Shown here one piece after another: positions 28,468 through 40,300 of a stretch of 64,000 bases of DNA (within the stretch, counting starts at the first letter, position 1; each line of letters opens with the position of its first letter). The position numbers and the translations under genes are program-made. The notes below the pieces were generated by a model. It did not search any database. It saw nothing but the letters and a program-made list of their open reading frames with translations, and was not told where the DNA came from. The stretch comes from Liopterus haemorrhoidalis (taxonomy: Eukaryota > Arthropoda > Insecta > Coleoptera > Dytiscidae): the NCBI GenBank assembly GCA_963971575.1, contig OZ020624.1, forward strand, positions 2,361,001 through 2,425,000, given 5' to 3'.

Positions 28468-28767
28468 ATACAAAATACCTAACTTCCATTTTTTGTTAAA
28501 CCATATTTTATTGAAACTGATTTCCTTCTTACGCGTAACAAGCATTGGTTGATAGTTGTGGTGGGGGTATTACTCTTCTGATAGTCGGGCGAATAGTGAA
28601 TATTCCCCTGCAATAAAACCATCTCCCCGCTGACTGAAGGAGAAGTGCGTCCGCGATAACAATTCGCGTTGCTATTCGCGCACATGTAACCATTGTTTGA
28701 GAACCGCCCATGGTTTCTACTCATTACACACTGATGGACAAACAATGGCTCGCCACACCAATGGAAT
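28468..28767 (-). repeat. Repeat X, copy 2, first part (inverted)
   Basis: Reverse complement of 24214-24510, including the 88-codon frame (28745-28479). The remainder of this copy resumes at 26618-26490 beyond the inserted hAT element. Confidence 0.75.
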
Positions 28768-29060
28768 ATAGTTTATTTTATTTTTATTTAATTGCAAATA
28801 ATTTTCATGAATTTTCCGAACCGGTGCGGTTTAGGAACCAACGCGATATTGGAAACCTTCCCCTACAGGTGCGAACTCATGGGTATTCACGGGCCCAGGC
28901 AGGCACCCGGGGGGGGGGGCTAAGGGGCTTGCTTAACAAAAAATATTTGATATTTCAAATAATTTAAATGTATTTGACATACTAAAATTATTTTAAATAC
29001 TAGGAAATATTTAAACTATTAGGTAATATTTGAAATAATAAGGACATATTTGAAATACTA

Positions 29061-29489
29061 AAGTCCATTCACGATAAGAATGAGATGACGTCACAGTTAA
29101 AAAACTTGATGTGTTGCCACTTCGCTAATTGTCAAATAAGTTATATCGAACTACTTCTAAAAAGAGATTGAAATGCCCACCATTATCATGCTCTCTTTCA
29201 AAATAATTAATAAGAAGCATCCTTTGGGCGCGGCTACTAAGAGCTTTCAGTTGTTTTATTATAATATTATTTGATACAATTGAAAATAAAACGTAAGCAT
29301 AACCTCACTCTAATGTCAAACAAATACGACAAAATGCTGTTTAAGCGGCAACGTCGGAAAGTGATACCAACTTGTATAAGCCAAATGTAACAACTGAATA
29401 ATGCTTGCATTTTGGTTATATTACATTTTGACATTGGCAATTAAATTAACCAAGTATGACATCATCTCATTCTTATCGTGAACGGACTT
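29061..29489. mobile_element. TIR element inserted in the minisatellite
   Basis: Ends aagtccattcacgataagaa and ...cgtgaacggactt; TA at 29059-29060 and 29490-29491. The arms extend through 'tgagatgacgtca'. Confidence 0.82.
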
Positions 29490-29632
29490 TAGGATATATT
29501 TGAAATATGTATTAGGGAAATATTTTAAATATTAGGAAATATTTGAAATAATAGGGAACTCTTTGAAATACTAGAGAAATATTTTAATAGGAAATATTTG
29601 AAATATTTACAATGAAAATATTTGTAATATTA

Positions 29633-29918
29633 TCTGTCTCATTTTGTAATACGAAACTAAGAGGGAAATTTCATTTTTTATGTTGTATATTTAAAATATC
29701 ATCAGGGTGGTAATTCTGAACTGGCACCTTTCAAAATATTTGACATGTTTGTTATCTGACATACATAGTTTTTAAGTGAATATAACCTCGATATAATAAA
29801 ACTTAACCAAACATTTAAAAGCCAGGTTTACAAGCTCACATGTTTCCTAAAAGTCTATTTACACCACAACAGTCACCAAAGTAACCAGATCTAGTTTCGT
29901 ATTACAAAATGAGACAGA
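29633..29918. mobile_element. TIR element with TTA flanks inserted in the minisatellite
   Basis: Ends tctgtctcattttgtaatac and ...gtattacaaaatgagacaga; TTA at 29630-29632 and 29919-29921. Non-coding. Confidence 0.8.
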
Positions 29919-30014
29919 TTATACTATAAAAAGAGATTTGAATTACCTACTAGGAAATATTTGAAATATGTAGTAGGGAAATATTTGAAATACTTTTTTA
30001 AATAACTACTTTTA

Positions 30015-30579
30015 GACCGGGAGCTCATGACAGTTTTTGGTCTCCGATTTCATACAGCATGCCTTTTGGAGGAGAGAATATATACCATGTGACAACAAAA
30101 AAGGGATGGTACTAAACCCCTGCACGCTTTCCGGTCATAGGGAATTTTGCATTTCCACTTGCACAAAAATTTTGTGTTTTTCTCTGATTTAATATTGCTT
30201 GCCCTTTTGTCAAAAGAAAGTTATAACAAATTTAAAGTCTTTTAATTATAGGCATGCTGTATGAAAACGTGGAAAATCATATTTTTTTATTACAAGATCA
30301 CATGACCGTTTGAGCCCTTTGGGACCCTCCGAATCGCATGCATATATTTAAAAGACTTTAAATTTGTTATAACTTTCTTTTGAAAAAGGGCAAGCAATAT
30401 TAAATTAGAGAAAAGCACAATAATTTTGTGTTTAAGTGAAAATGCAATTTTCTCTATGACCGGAAAGCGTGCAGAGGTTTAGTACCATTCCTTTTTTGTT
30501 GTCACAGGGTAAATATTCTCTCCTCCAAAAGGCATGCTGTATGAAATCGGAGACCAAAAACTGTCGTGAGCTCCCGGTC
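30015..30579. mobile_element. Foldback element: near-complete palindrome
   Basis: Arms of roughly 230 bp (30015-30246 and 30349-30579) start gaccgggagctca and mirror each other through 'ctccgatttcatacagcatg' and 'gaccggaaagcgtgca'. TA at 30013-30014 and 30580-30581. About 100 bp of unpaired centre. No frame of note. Confidence 0.85.
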
Positions 30580-30984
30580 TATAACAAAAAAATGAACTAC
30601 AAAATCGACTAGGGCATAAAACAATAGAATCAAATACAACTTGACCTTCAAAAATGACCTTAAAAATTATTAAAATAAAAAATGTTTATAAAATCATTTA
30701 AACAATTAGAAAAGAAGTGTAATACAATACATCTCCTAACTAAATCATAGTTTTAAAAAATAGAACATTATATTTCGATATTATCAAAGGTGGCGATAAA
30801 AAAAATAAATATTTTCCAAAAAAAATCAACAAAAACAATTGTTAAAAAATAAAACTATGATTATAAAACATAAAAACAACGTTACAAAGCTTAAAATAAG
30901 TTAAAAAGTATATAATAAATTGTTTTTGAGGGTATAAATATAATTTTTATAAACAAATTTTACGTATTGCATTTTCCGTGGTGG

Positions 30985-31123
30985 CGCCACTGTATAAATT
31001 TGGACATTCCATCAGCTGTTTTGCGCGTGCGCGACCTCTGTAAAGGTGACCTTTCTCGATAAGAAGTGTTCAGTCGATCTTAAACCGCGGTCTACTGTGT
31101 CAGTTTAAGTAGTAACCGGCAAA
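30985..31123 (+). promoter_or_regulatory. Probable GlyP promoter and 5' UTR
   Basis: A GC-richer stretch just upstream of the ATG with a TATA-like tataaat at 30991 and two arthropod initiator-like TCAGT sites (31070, 31100). The spacing of the TATA-like box to either initiator is not ideal, so the start site is a guess. Confidence 0.35.
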
Positions 31124-31366
31124 ATGGCAAAACCTCAAAGCGATATTGATAAAAGAAAACAGATTAGTGTTAGAGGAATTGCTGAAGTAGAAGATGTTCA
31201 AGAAATTAAGAAATCATTTAATCGTCATTTGCATTATACTTTAGTTAAAGACAGAAATGTTGCTAATACTAGAGATTATTATTTTGCCTTAGCTCATACT
31301 GTTAAAGATCATTTGGTTTCGAGATGGATTAGGACTCAACAACATTATTATGAAAAGGATCCCAAG
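31124..31366 (+). CDS. GlyP: GlyP exon 1
   Basis: 81 codons in phase 0, ATG in context ggcaaaATGG, donor cccaag|gtaaga. It carries the regulatory N-terminal helix and Ser15. By my count only about 14 of 81 codons end in G or C, far fewer than in exon 2. Confidence 0.97.
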
Positions 31367-34300
31367 GTAAGAAAAGTTTTATAACCACTGTTTTATGGTA
31401 TATATAAGTTGTCATAATTTTTTTGTCCTAATTTATTTATTTTTTTTCAATATTTGACCTAAGTAAAGTTGAGGAAAATGTACAGATGAGTTTTAAAGGC
31501 ACAAAATTTCTCAAAAGTATCACTGTTTTATGGTACAGATAAGATGTCATAATTTTTTTGTCCTAATTAATTTTTTTTCTTCAATATTTGGCCTAAGTAG
31601 AGTCGAGAAAAATGTACAGATGGGTCTTAAAGGCACAAAATTTCTCAAAGGTATCACTCTTTATGGTATTGATAAGTTGTCATAATTTTTTTGTCCCAAT
31701 TAAATTTGTTTCTTCAATATTTGACCTAAGTAGAGTTGAGAAAAATGTACAAGATGGGTTTTAAAGGCACAAAATTTCTCAAAAGTATCACTGTTTTATG
31801 GTATAGATAAGTTGACATAATATTTTTGTCCGAATTAATTTTTTCCTCAATATTTGACCGGAGTAAATTTTAGAAAACTGTACAGATATATTAAAAGGCA
31901 CAGAATTTCTCAAAGGTATCACTCTTTTATGGTATTGATAAGTTGTCATAATTTTTTTGTCCTAATTTTATTTATTTCTTCAATATTTGACCTATGTAGA
32001 GTTGAGACAAATGTACATATGGGTCTTAAAGGCACAAAATTTCTCAAAGGTATCACTCTTTTACGGTATTGATAAGTTGTCATAATTTTTTTGTCCTAAT
32101 TTTATTTATTTCTTCAATATTTGACCTATGTAGAGTTGAGAAAAATGTACATATGGGTCTTAAAGGCACAAAATTTCTCAAAGGTATCACTCTTTTATGG
32201 TATTGATAAGTTGTCATAATTTTTTTGTCCTAATTTTATTTTTTTCTTCAATATTTGACCTAAGTAAAATTGAGAAAAATGTACAAGATGGGTTTTAAAG
32301 GCACAAAATTTCTCAAAAGTATCACTGTTTTATGGTATAGATAAGTTGACATAATTTTTTTGTCCGAATTAATTTTTTCCTCAATATTTAACCGGAGTAA
32401 ATTTTAGAAAACTGTACAGATATATTAAAAGGCTCAAAATTTCTTGAAAATAACACTTTTTTTCTGGTATAGATAAGTTGTCCTATTTTTTTTGTCTTAA
32501 TATATTTTTTTCTTCACTATTTGACCTAAGTTGAGTTGACAAAATTGCATAGAGAGGTCTTAAAAGCAGTGGCGGCGCTAGATCTTATGGGGGAGGGGCA
32601 GGAAATATTTGAGAAAAATTTGGGGGGGACAGGAAATATTTCAAATCATTGTTTTATCGTTTACACAGTCCTAATTTCTAAAATATATTTTTCTCCAAGC
32701 AATTCTGGGAGGGACAACTGGGGGCCAGGGCAATTATTGGGGGGCGGTCCCCCCGGACCACCAATTGCTTAAAAGGCTCAAAATTTCTCAAAAGTTTTAC
32801 TGTTTTATGGTATAGATAAGTTGTCATAATTTTTTTGTCCTAATTTCATTTTTTCCTCATTATTTGACCTAACTAGATTTTAGAAAACTGTAAAATGTCT
32901 CAAAATTTTTCGAAAATAACAATATTTTAAGGTATAGATAAGTCATATTTTTTTTGTCATAATTTAATTATTTTTTCCTCAATGTTTGAATTATAGATTA
33001 TTCCAAACGTATACGCAAACTAATAGTAATTTTCATTTTCCTAAGTTGTTATGAGCTTTCTTTTTAAGGGTTGAAGTGGGCTTTTGCTAATCAAAATGAT
33101 CAAAAGCCTCACTTAATCGGTAAAAGTAACTAAAATTCAAAATCTAGTTCCGCTTAAACTAAATAAACAGATGTTAAGTACAATTTAAAAAATTACAGAG
33201 AAAGGTCTAAAATTTTTCGAATATTTCTGTTTTTGATATACATAAATTGTTATAATTATTTTGTTATAATTTTTTTTCTCAGTATTTGAACTATTAACCC
33301 TTTAAGGCCCAAAATAAATGTTTTGAACAAAAAACAGTATCAATCATTTTATAAGTTAAAATATAAAACTGATGTGTGTAAAACCGTTCGAAGCCCCCCC
33401 CCCGGGTTGCGCGTCTGACTTAAATACTTTTTGAAGCGATTGGAGACACATAGGTAACAGGTGAAAAGAATTGTGTCATGAAATACTTGATACTTCACGC
33501 CATTTTATTTTGGTTTTGTTTTTGATTACAGTAATTTTTCAAGTATTGTAACATGACTTGGTGAAATTTTAAATCGACACGAGTAAACTCCCATTTTTAT
33601 CAACCGAATTTTACCAAAAGTTGATCAACTCGTGCCATTGACGGCTGAAGCTTAAATATGAAGTTTCATAAAAATCCTCTCAGCCAAATTTGCTCTGCAC
33701 GTGTACACAGACGGACGGACAGATAGACCGACAGACATCATGCTAAAAATATTCAAAACGTTATGTAGGGACCTCAATTCGTGGAGATCCATCGAAATCT
33801 CGAAATGTCAAAATCGGTATGATCATAATACCTCCCTTATATATGTTGGCAGTCGGTAAAAACATGACTTGGTGATCTGTAATTATTTAACGACAGTTTA
33901 GTGGGATTAACAGCATTTGGCTACCAAAAAGGACAATAGGCCACACAGAGCCGCAGTAAGGGGGGCGGAGGGGGCGATGGAGCCTAGCGTACGAAGGAAA
34001 AGGGCGCCGATGAGCTTGACTAAGGGGCTTTTTTTTTGCTCTTTACTTGGATTTTGGGAAGTGAGGGCCTTTTTTTGCTCTTCACTTGGATTTTGGGAAG
34101 TGAGGACCTTTTTTTGCTCTTCACTTGGATTTTGGGAGGTGAGGACCTTTTTTTTTGCCCTTCACTTGGAATTTAGGAGGTGAGGACCTTGTTTTTTTAT
34201 TTGCCAAGAACGCCAATACGCAGTTTTGCCCTTAGCGCAAGTTTTCCTTACTGCGGCTCTGAGGCCACATAATATTAATGTCATTTACCTAGAATGGGCC

Positions 34301-37300
34301 GTATTTCTAATATTCAGGTCTTCAGGTAAAAAATATTTAAAGACGTATATAAGTACATTTAAAAAATATTTTTAAATCATACTATATTTACTTAAAAATG
34401 ACTTTATTGTGTATTATTAAATTATTTATTTTGACAAATTTCAATAATGTTTTGTTTATTATTAATACTTTATTATTTTAAAATAAAACAAGTCAAGTTG
34501 TTTCTCAACTGATTGTTTATTTTTAAAGATTTTTATTACCCTGACCGCCCTTATTATTACTAACATCCCTATTGTTACAGCCCCAAAAGTTATGTTACAA
34601 TATTTTGAAAATTACTATATATACCATAATTTTTAGATTTAATTTTAGGATATGTTTAAATTTAAGTTTTTAACTAATACAATTACCATTAATAAAATTT
34701 AAAAATGGCTCAATTGCTTGAAAAATTATTTCTGAATTTATTTTGTTAATAAAGATTATACATTTATTTTTTACCTTTGCTGTTTGTCAGTTAATTGTGC
34801 GTACAAAATAACTAAAATAATGTCAAGGATTTTTAATAATTTTCTCAAAAAACATTTAATTTTTATGTAATTTTACGCAATGTTATATTTAATTTTTACA
34901 AAATTCTGATCCATGATAGATTGAAAATAAAATGGGGGGGGGGGGGGGATGTAAATACAAAAAATTTGAGATGCACTGATTTTAATAAGATTTTAATAAA
35001 CGTACATGGAAGGAAAAAAAGTCGGTGTTCGTTCCGGATTTAAACGCAAACCACACGTTTAATTCAACAGGTAGTTGAATTAAATGCATATAATCAGAGT
35101 CGGCTTGAGGCGTGGGCGACTGGGGCAATCGCCAAGGGCCTCGTGCTCCAACAATACACAATACAAAATTATTAATGCAGTACAGTCAGCGCTCACCTGT
35201 ACAGAGCTTCGCTTAGTTCGGCTCTGTCGCCATTTAGATAATTATAATAATAATTAATATATCATTTAATTTGTAATATTGTCACGCGGGTGAAATCTCT
35301 GATATTATTTTGGAATTTTCATATTTCGATATTGTTCAGTTCAGGGGTTGACTCGTTGACAGCTTAATAAAACTGGAGAATATACATTATTATTATTAGT
35401 GGCGGACTTTGGTCTAGGCAAACTAGGCAACTGCCTAGGGCCCGTATTTTGTTGGGGCCCGCAATGCCGATTTCGATGGATCTCCACGAATTGAGGTCCC
35501 TACATAACGTTTTGACTATTTTTAGCATGATGTCTGTCGGTCTGTCTGTCCGTCTGTCTGTCTGTCCGTCTGTCTATCTGTCTGTCCGTCTGTCTGTCCG
35601 TCTGTCTGTCCGTCTGTCTGTCCGTCTGTCTGTGTACACGTGCAGAGCAAATTCGGCTGAAAGGATTTTTATGAAACTTCATATTTAAGCTTCTGCCATC
35701 AATGGCACGAGTTGATCAACTTTTGGTAAAAATCGGTTGACTAAAAATGGGAGTTTACTCGCGTCGCTTTTAAGATTTTTGTGGATATCTCATAACAGAA
35801 AAATATTTCAAAAAAATTATTGAACAAAAGTTGCTATAAAAGCAATAACTAATAACTTTTATTTGAGACGTTTTTTGATAAAACGAAAAATTTCGAATAA
35901 TTTCTGTAAAATTTTTCGAAATTTTTTCCTAGTCTCAATTTTTTCATACTTATATGTAACGTTTCCATGGTCATGATAAATAATATCTCTGTTAGAAAAT
36001 ATTAGGCCAAGTTATTTCTACTCTGCTGCTAGAATGTATTTTATATAAGTACTTTACGATGGCGGTCGGTCCTGTGGTGGCCACAGCTGATTTTTTTAAC
36101 TAGTAAGGCCCGCAATGAGAACTGATTATTATTATTATCATTAATTCCGTAGAATAAACATTGAATTTTCCATATTTTATATAAGAGTGCCGTCACTCTA
36201 AGTAGGTTAAGAACCACTGGTATAGATTTATGAATCCAGGATGTCATATTTGTGGGACACTTAACAAAAATTAAAATACAAAGTTCAAAAATTATAAAAA
36301 ATATTTAAAAAAATTATTAATGGTTTAACTTTGTTATGTTGTATTATGATAAAAAAAAAATGAAAAGATTATTGTTGCTTTGGTAACACGTGCAAATTGT
36401 AAAATTAAGGCTGCGATTCGTAGGCTGTGTTTAAAGGCAGCGCTTCTTAATATTTTTTTCATTCACGAATTTCATCTGTTCTCCAAGTGTTTTTTTATAA
36501 GATGAAAATATTAACGCCCCCTTTTCTATAATAAAAAACATAGTATACAGGGTGAGGCAACACTTACATATATTCACCTCGATTATTTGCTTAATAAAAA
36601 GAGTTATAAAAATTAAAAACTTATTCGGGGTAATGGGGGCAGACGAGAACCGTACCAAAAAAATTTTAGTATTTGTATTGCAAAAGGTATGACATTAAAT
36701 AACCTTTCTTTCAACTACACTACATATATTATTATAGATTTTTTTTTTCTCTATTCAAAGGTGTTAAACTTTTGCATATCCTTGGCGGCCTTCAAATTTT
36801 ATTTTTTATTTTTTCAATTTTGAGGAAAGCCAAAAGGTAACCGATTATAGGCCAACTTATTTGTAAATATAGGAAACAAATGCAAGCAATTGTTTCTAAT
36901 AGGTAGATTACTGGGCACTATTCTACTTTCGCAAACCCACTAGACAATGTTGCCAACTATAGTAAAATTAAAACAAGTAAATTTAAACTAAAATCAAAAT
37001 AGAATTAAAATTATTTGTATTATAATGCTTAACTTTCAGTTAAATAAATCTAATTAAATTAATATTCCGGTATTTTATAATAAGAATAAATAATAATATT
37101 ACATTCACAGCCGATTAAAGATTAAAAAAGGGGGAACATAATTTAGTGCACCTAAAAACTGGGTGATTAGGTTAGGTTTAGTTAGTAAAAGTCTAGGACA
37201 GCAGAAGCCGAAAAGCTCAAAGTAAGCTTAAAAAAGTTTGTGTAAAAAACGTTTGTGCGGTGTAGGATGTAATTCAGTAGTTATACTTTTATCTTGTTGT

Positions 37301-40300
37301 TGTTATATTTTGTAAAGTGTATACATTCTTTATATTTTATTTTTTTTCACACGAACTCCTTTAAGGTTACTTTGTGTTTTTCGGATTCTGTTGTCCTAGA
37401 TTTTTACTAACTAAACCTAACCTAATTACCTTGTTTTAGGTGCACAGTACTTGATTTTCCCCCAATATTAGCCTAATTAAAATTGTGTATCATTGTGCAT
37501 ACTTTTGTAACATGGTGGTGCAGAGGGCCAGTTCATTGTCCACCTGAATTAAAAAATTTTTAAATATCGATACAATGCATAATAATTAACTACAACAGAA
37601 AAAAGTGAAAATAAATAATATTAAATTAAATTTAAACTACATTTATATATTAAAACTCTAATCACAGTAGAAATTAAGGGAATATTACTTATTTCTATAT
37701 TTCTTATAAATAAACTCATTTAATAAATTGATATTAAATTTAAATTATTAAAATTGATATATTACATTTTACTATTGCCAACACTGCACGCATGCGCAGT
37801 AAGGTGGGTTTGCTAAAGTAGAATAGTACCGATTACTGTTATGAGTAGAGCTGTGCAAAGGGGGGGGGGGCGTGGGGGGCACAGGCCCAGAGTGTGTAAT
37901 CTAGGGGGCCCGGATATCGTCTCTACGTTGTCCGTATAGGCCACTGTTGATGGACCCATGGACACCTCCTTCAAGGTGAAGAGCCTTTTATTTGTGAGAC
38001 TTTATCCTATTTATTGGTTTTTGTCCGTGCAAGGTTTCTTTTATCGAGTATGTGTATAAGATTTTATTTATTTATTGTTTAATTTATTGTTTTAATATGT
38101 ACTCCAGTCATTTAGATGGGCTCTGTTAACCGCAAATAGACATCGTTGCTGTGCGCCAATGATTAAATGACTTAGTTAGTTACCTTTACTTTCTTACTTT
38201 ACTTACTTTACTTAATTTACTTTCTGCCTTTTGGTGTAAGGCGTACCATGTACCAATTTGTTTCCTTTTTACACTGTTTCACCACGTCGTCAAGTACTAC
38301 TGCGAGCTAATTATTAAATGTATTATAAATTCTCGCTTTTGTAGTTTTTGCTCATACTATGCAACTGATCAAAATCAAATAAAAATATATGTAAAGATCA
38401 TAGATTATTTTTTGATTCTTTTGTATTATTTTTTCTAAATTCGTAACTCTTGATGAATAATTTCCTTGCGTGTACAGTGAAGTACCCTCTTAAATAAATT
38501 TATGTTTCCTTTTGACATTTAAGGTATTTTTTAAAAATAAATTATTCATACAAATATCGATTTTGTGGTAGCATAGAACGCAATACATCATCTGAACTGT
38601 CCTGTCATAAAGCTATTGTACATTATCGTTCGACCTTAGCTTAGGGGTCACCTCTAAGCTATGAGGAAGGCTGCCAATTGGGAAATTCGCTTTTCTTACT
38701 CCCACCTGTCACGGACTATTATTAGCTCGCATCACTATTTTACTATAAGCTGCCTTAAATAATTGCCAAAAATTGGCAGTGACATTATATTTGATTGTTA
38801 TTTTTAGTGCCAAAATATGAAATTGTTGAATATAAGTTATTGTTTAAGATTACCACAATACAAAATTGATAGAATCTGACAATTCTTATAAGTGGCAGGT
38901 TTAGGACCAGGGCCGTCTTAAGATATTCGGCGCCCGTGGGCTACTAAAAATAATGCGCCCCTCTTGATAAGAAAATATATAATCAGAACCATAGCAAAGT
39001 TTTTGGCACCCTTGGCAAATAACGTAAATTGATTAAACAAAAAATTTATGTGAAGTGTGAATTTTCACACATTTCAGGGTTTCGCAGGTATTTAGAAAGT
39101 ATCAAATTTTATGTTACAATATTTTTTTTGTTAATTTTAATTCGAATGCTTACCATTATTTAGGTTTCTATATATGTGCAGTATTTTTTTTATATATAGC
39201 AAGGTTCATTAAGATTTTGAAAATTGCGCCTATGGCTTCCATTGGTTGTTTTAAGTCATAACTCCGCCTCTCTGATTTCGTGTATTCAATTTCAACAATT
39301 TCCATTGGTTATTAAATTTACGCTTTTAAAAATTAAATGCCCAAATTTACCGCCATCACAAAGTACTTGTATAAAATACATTCTAGCAACAGAGTAGAAA
39401 TAACTTGGCCTAATATTTTCTAACAGAAATATTATTTATCATGAGCATGGAAACGTTACTTATAAGTATGAAAAAATAGATACTTAGAAAGAATTTCGCT
39501 GTTTTATCAAAAGATATCTCAAATAAAAGTTGTTAGTTATTGCTTTTATTGCAACTTTTGTTAAATAAATTTTTTCGAAATATTTTTCTGTTGTTAAATA
39601 TTCGCAAAAATCTTAAAATCGACACGAGTAAACTCCCATTTCTAGTCAACCAATTTTTACCAAAAGTTGCTCAACTCGTGCCATTAATGTCAAAAGCTTA
39701 AATATGAAGTTTTATATAAATCCTTTTAGCCGAATTAGCTCTGCACGTGTACACAGACAGACAGACAGACAGACAGACCGACAGACATCATGCTAAAAAT
39801 AGTCAAAACGTTATGTAGGGACCTCAATTCGTGGAGATCCATCGAAATATCGAAATGTCAAAATCGGTATGATCATAATACCTCCCTTATATATGTTGGC
39901 GGTCGGTAAAAAGAGGTGTCTATTGAAGGGGCCTAAAAATTTGAGTAGCCCAGGGCCTCGCGTTATGTAAATCCGGCCCTGTACTTTCTATAGTCAATAA
40001 ATGCATATCATCAAGCTTTATCATCTTATTGCAAAATAAATAAAAATTATTTAAAAGTATATTACAAAATTGTGCATGCTGCGTGCAGAGCATAGTCTAT
40101 CAATCACGCATTGTTAGGAAATATACTAGATGTGAAGGTCGAGGTCAAATCAATGTACAACTATTAAGAAATCCGAACAAATTGTTTTGGTAGAATGATA
40201 GATGTCTTCGTTAGCGCTATTTAATTTATTACTGTGTCAAAACCCATTTAGAAATACAAATTAAGCACTAATTTAATTTTTTTGGTTTTAAATCTTTCAA

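Larger units (their letters stand above)
28950..30000. repeat. Degenerate minisatellite, about 20-bp units, invaded by two MITEs
   Basis: Units resemble ggaaatatttgaaatacta. The array is broken at 29061-29489 and 29633-29918 and resumes after each, so it was one array before the insertions. Confidence 0.75.
31385..33300. repeat. Intronic satellite, about 134-bp units, starting next to the GlyP exon 1 donor
   Basis: About 12 diverged units of period 130-135 bp (starts near 31391, 31526, 31659, 31793, 31925, 32059, 32193, 32327, 32455, 32801, 32930). Shared blocks: 'cataatttttttgtcctaat', 'caatatttgacctaagtaga', 'aaaggcacaaaatttctcaa'. Broken by the hAT-like 32567-32767 and an M1-type MITE at 32995-33172. 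Confidence 0.88.
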
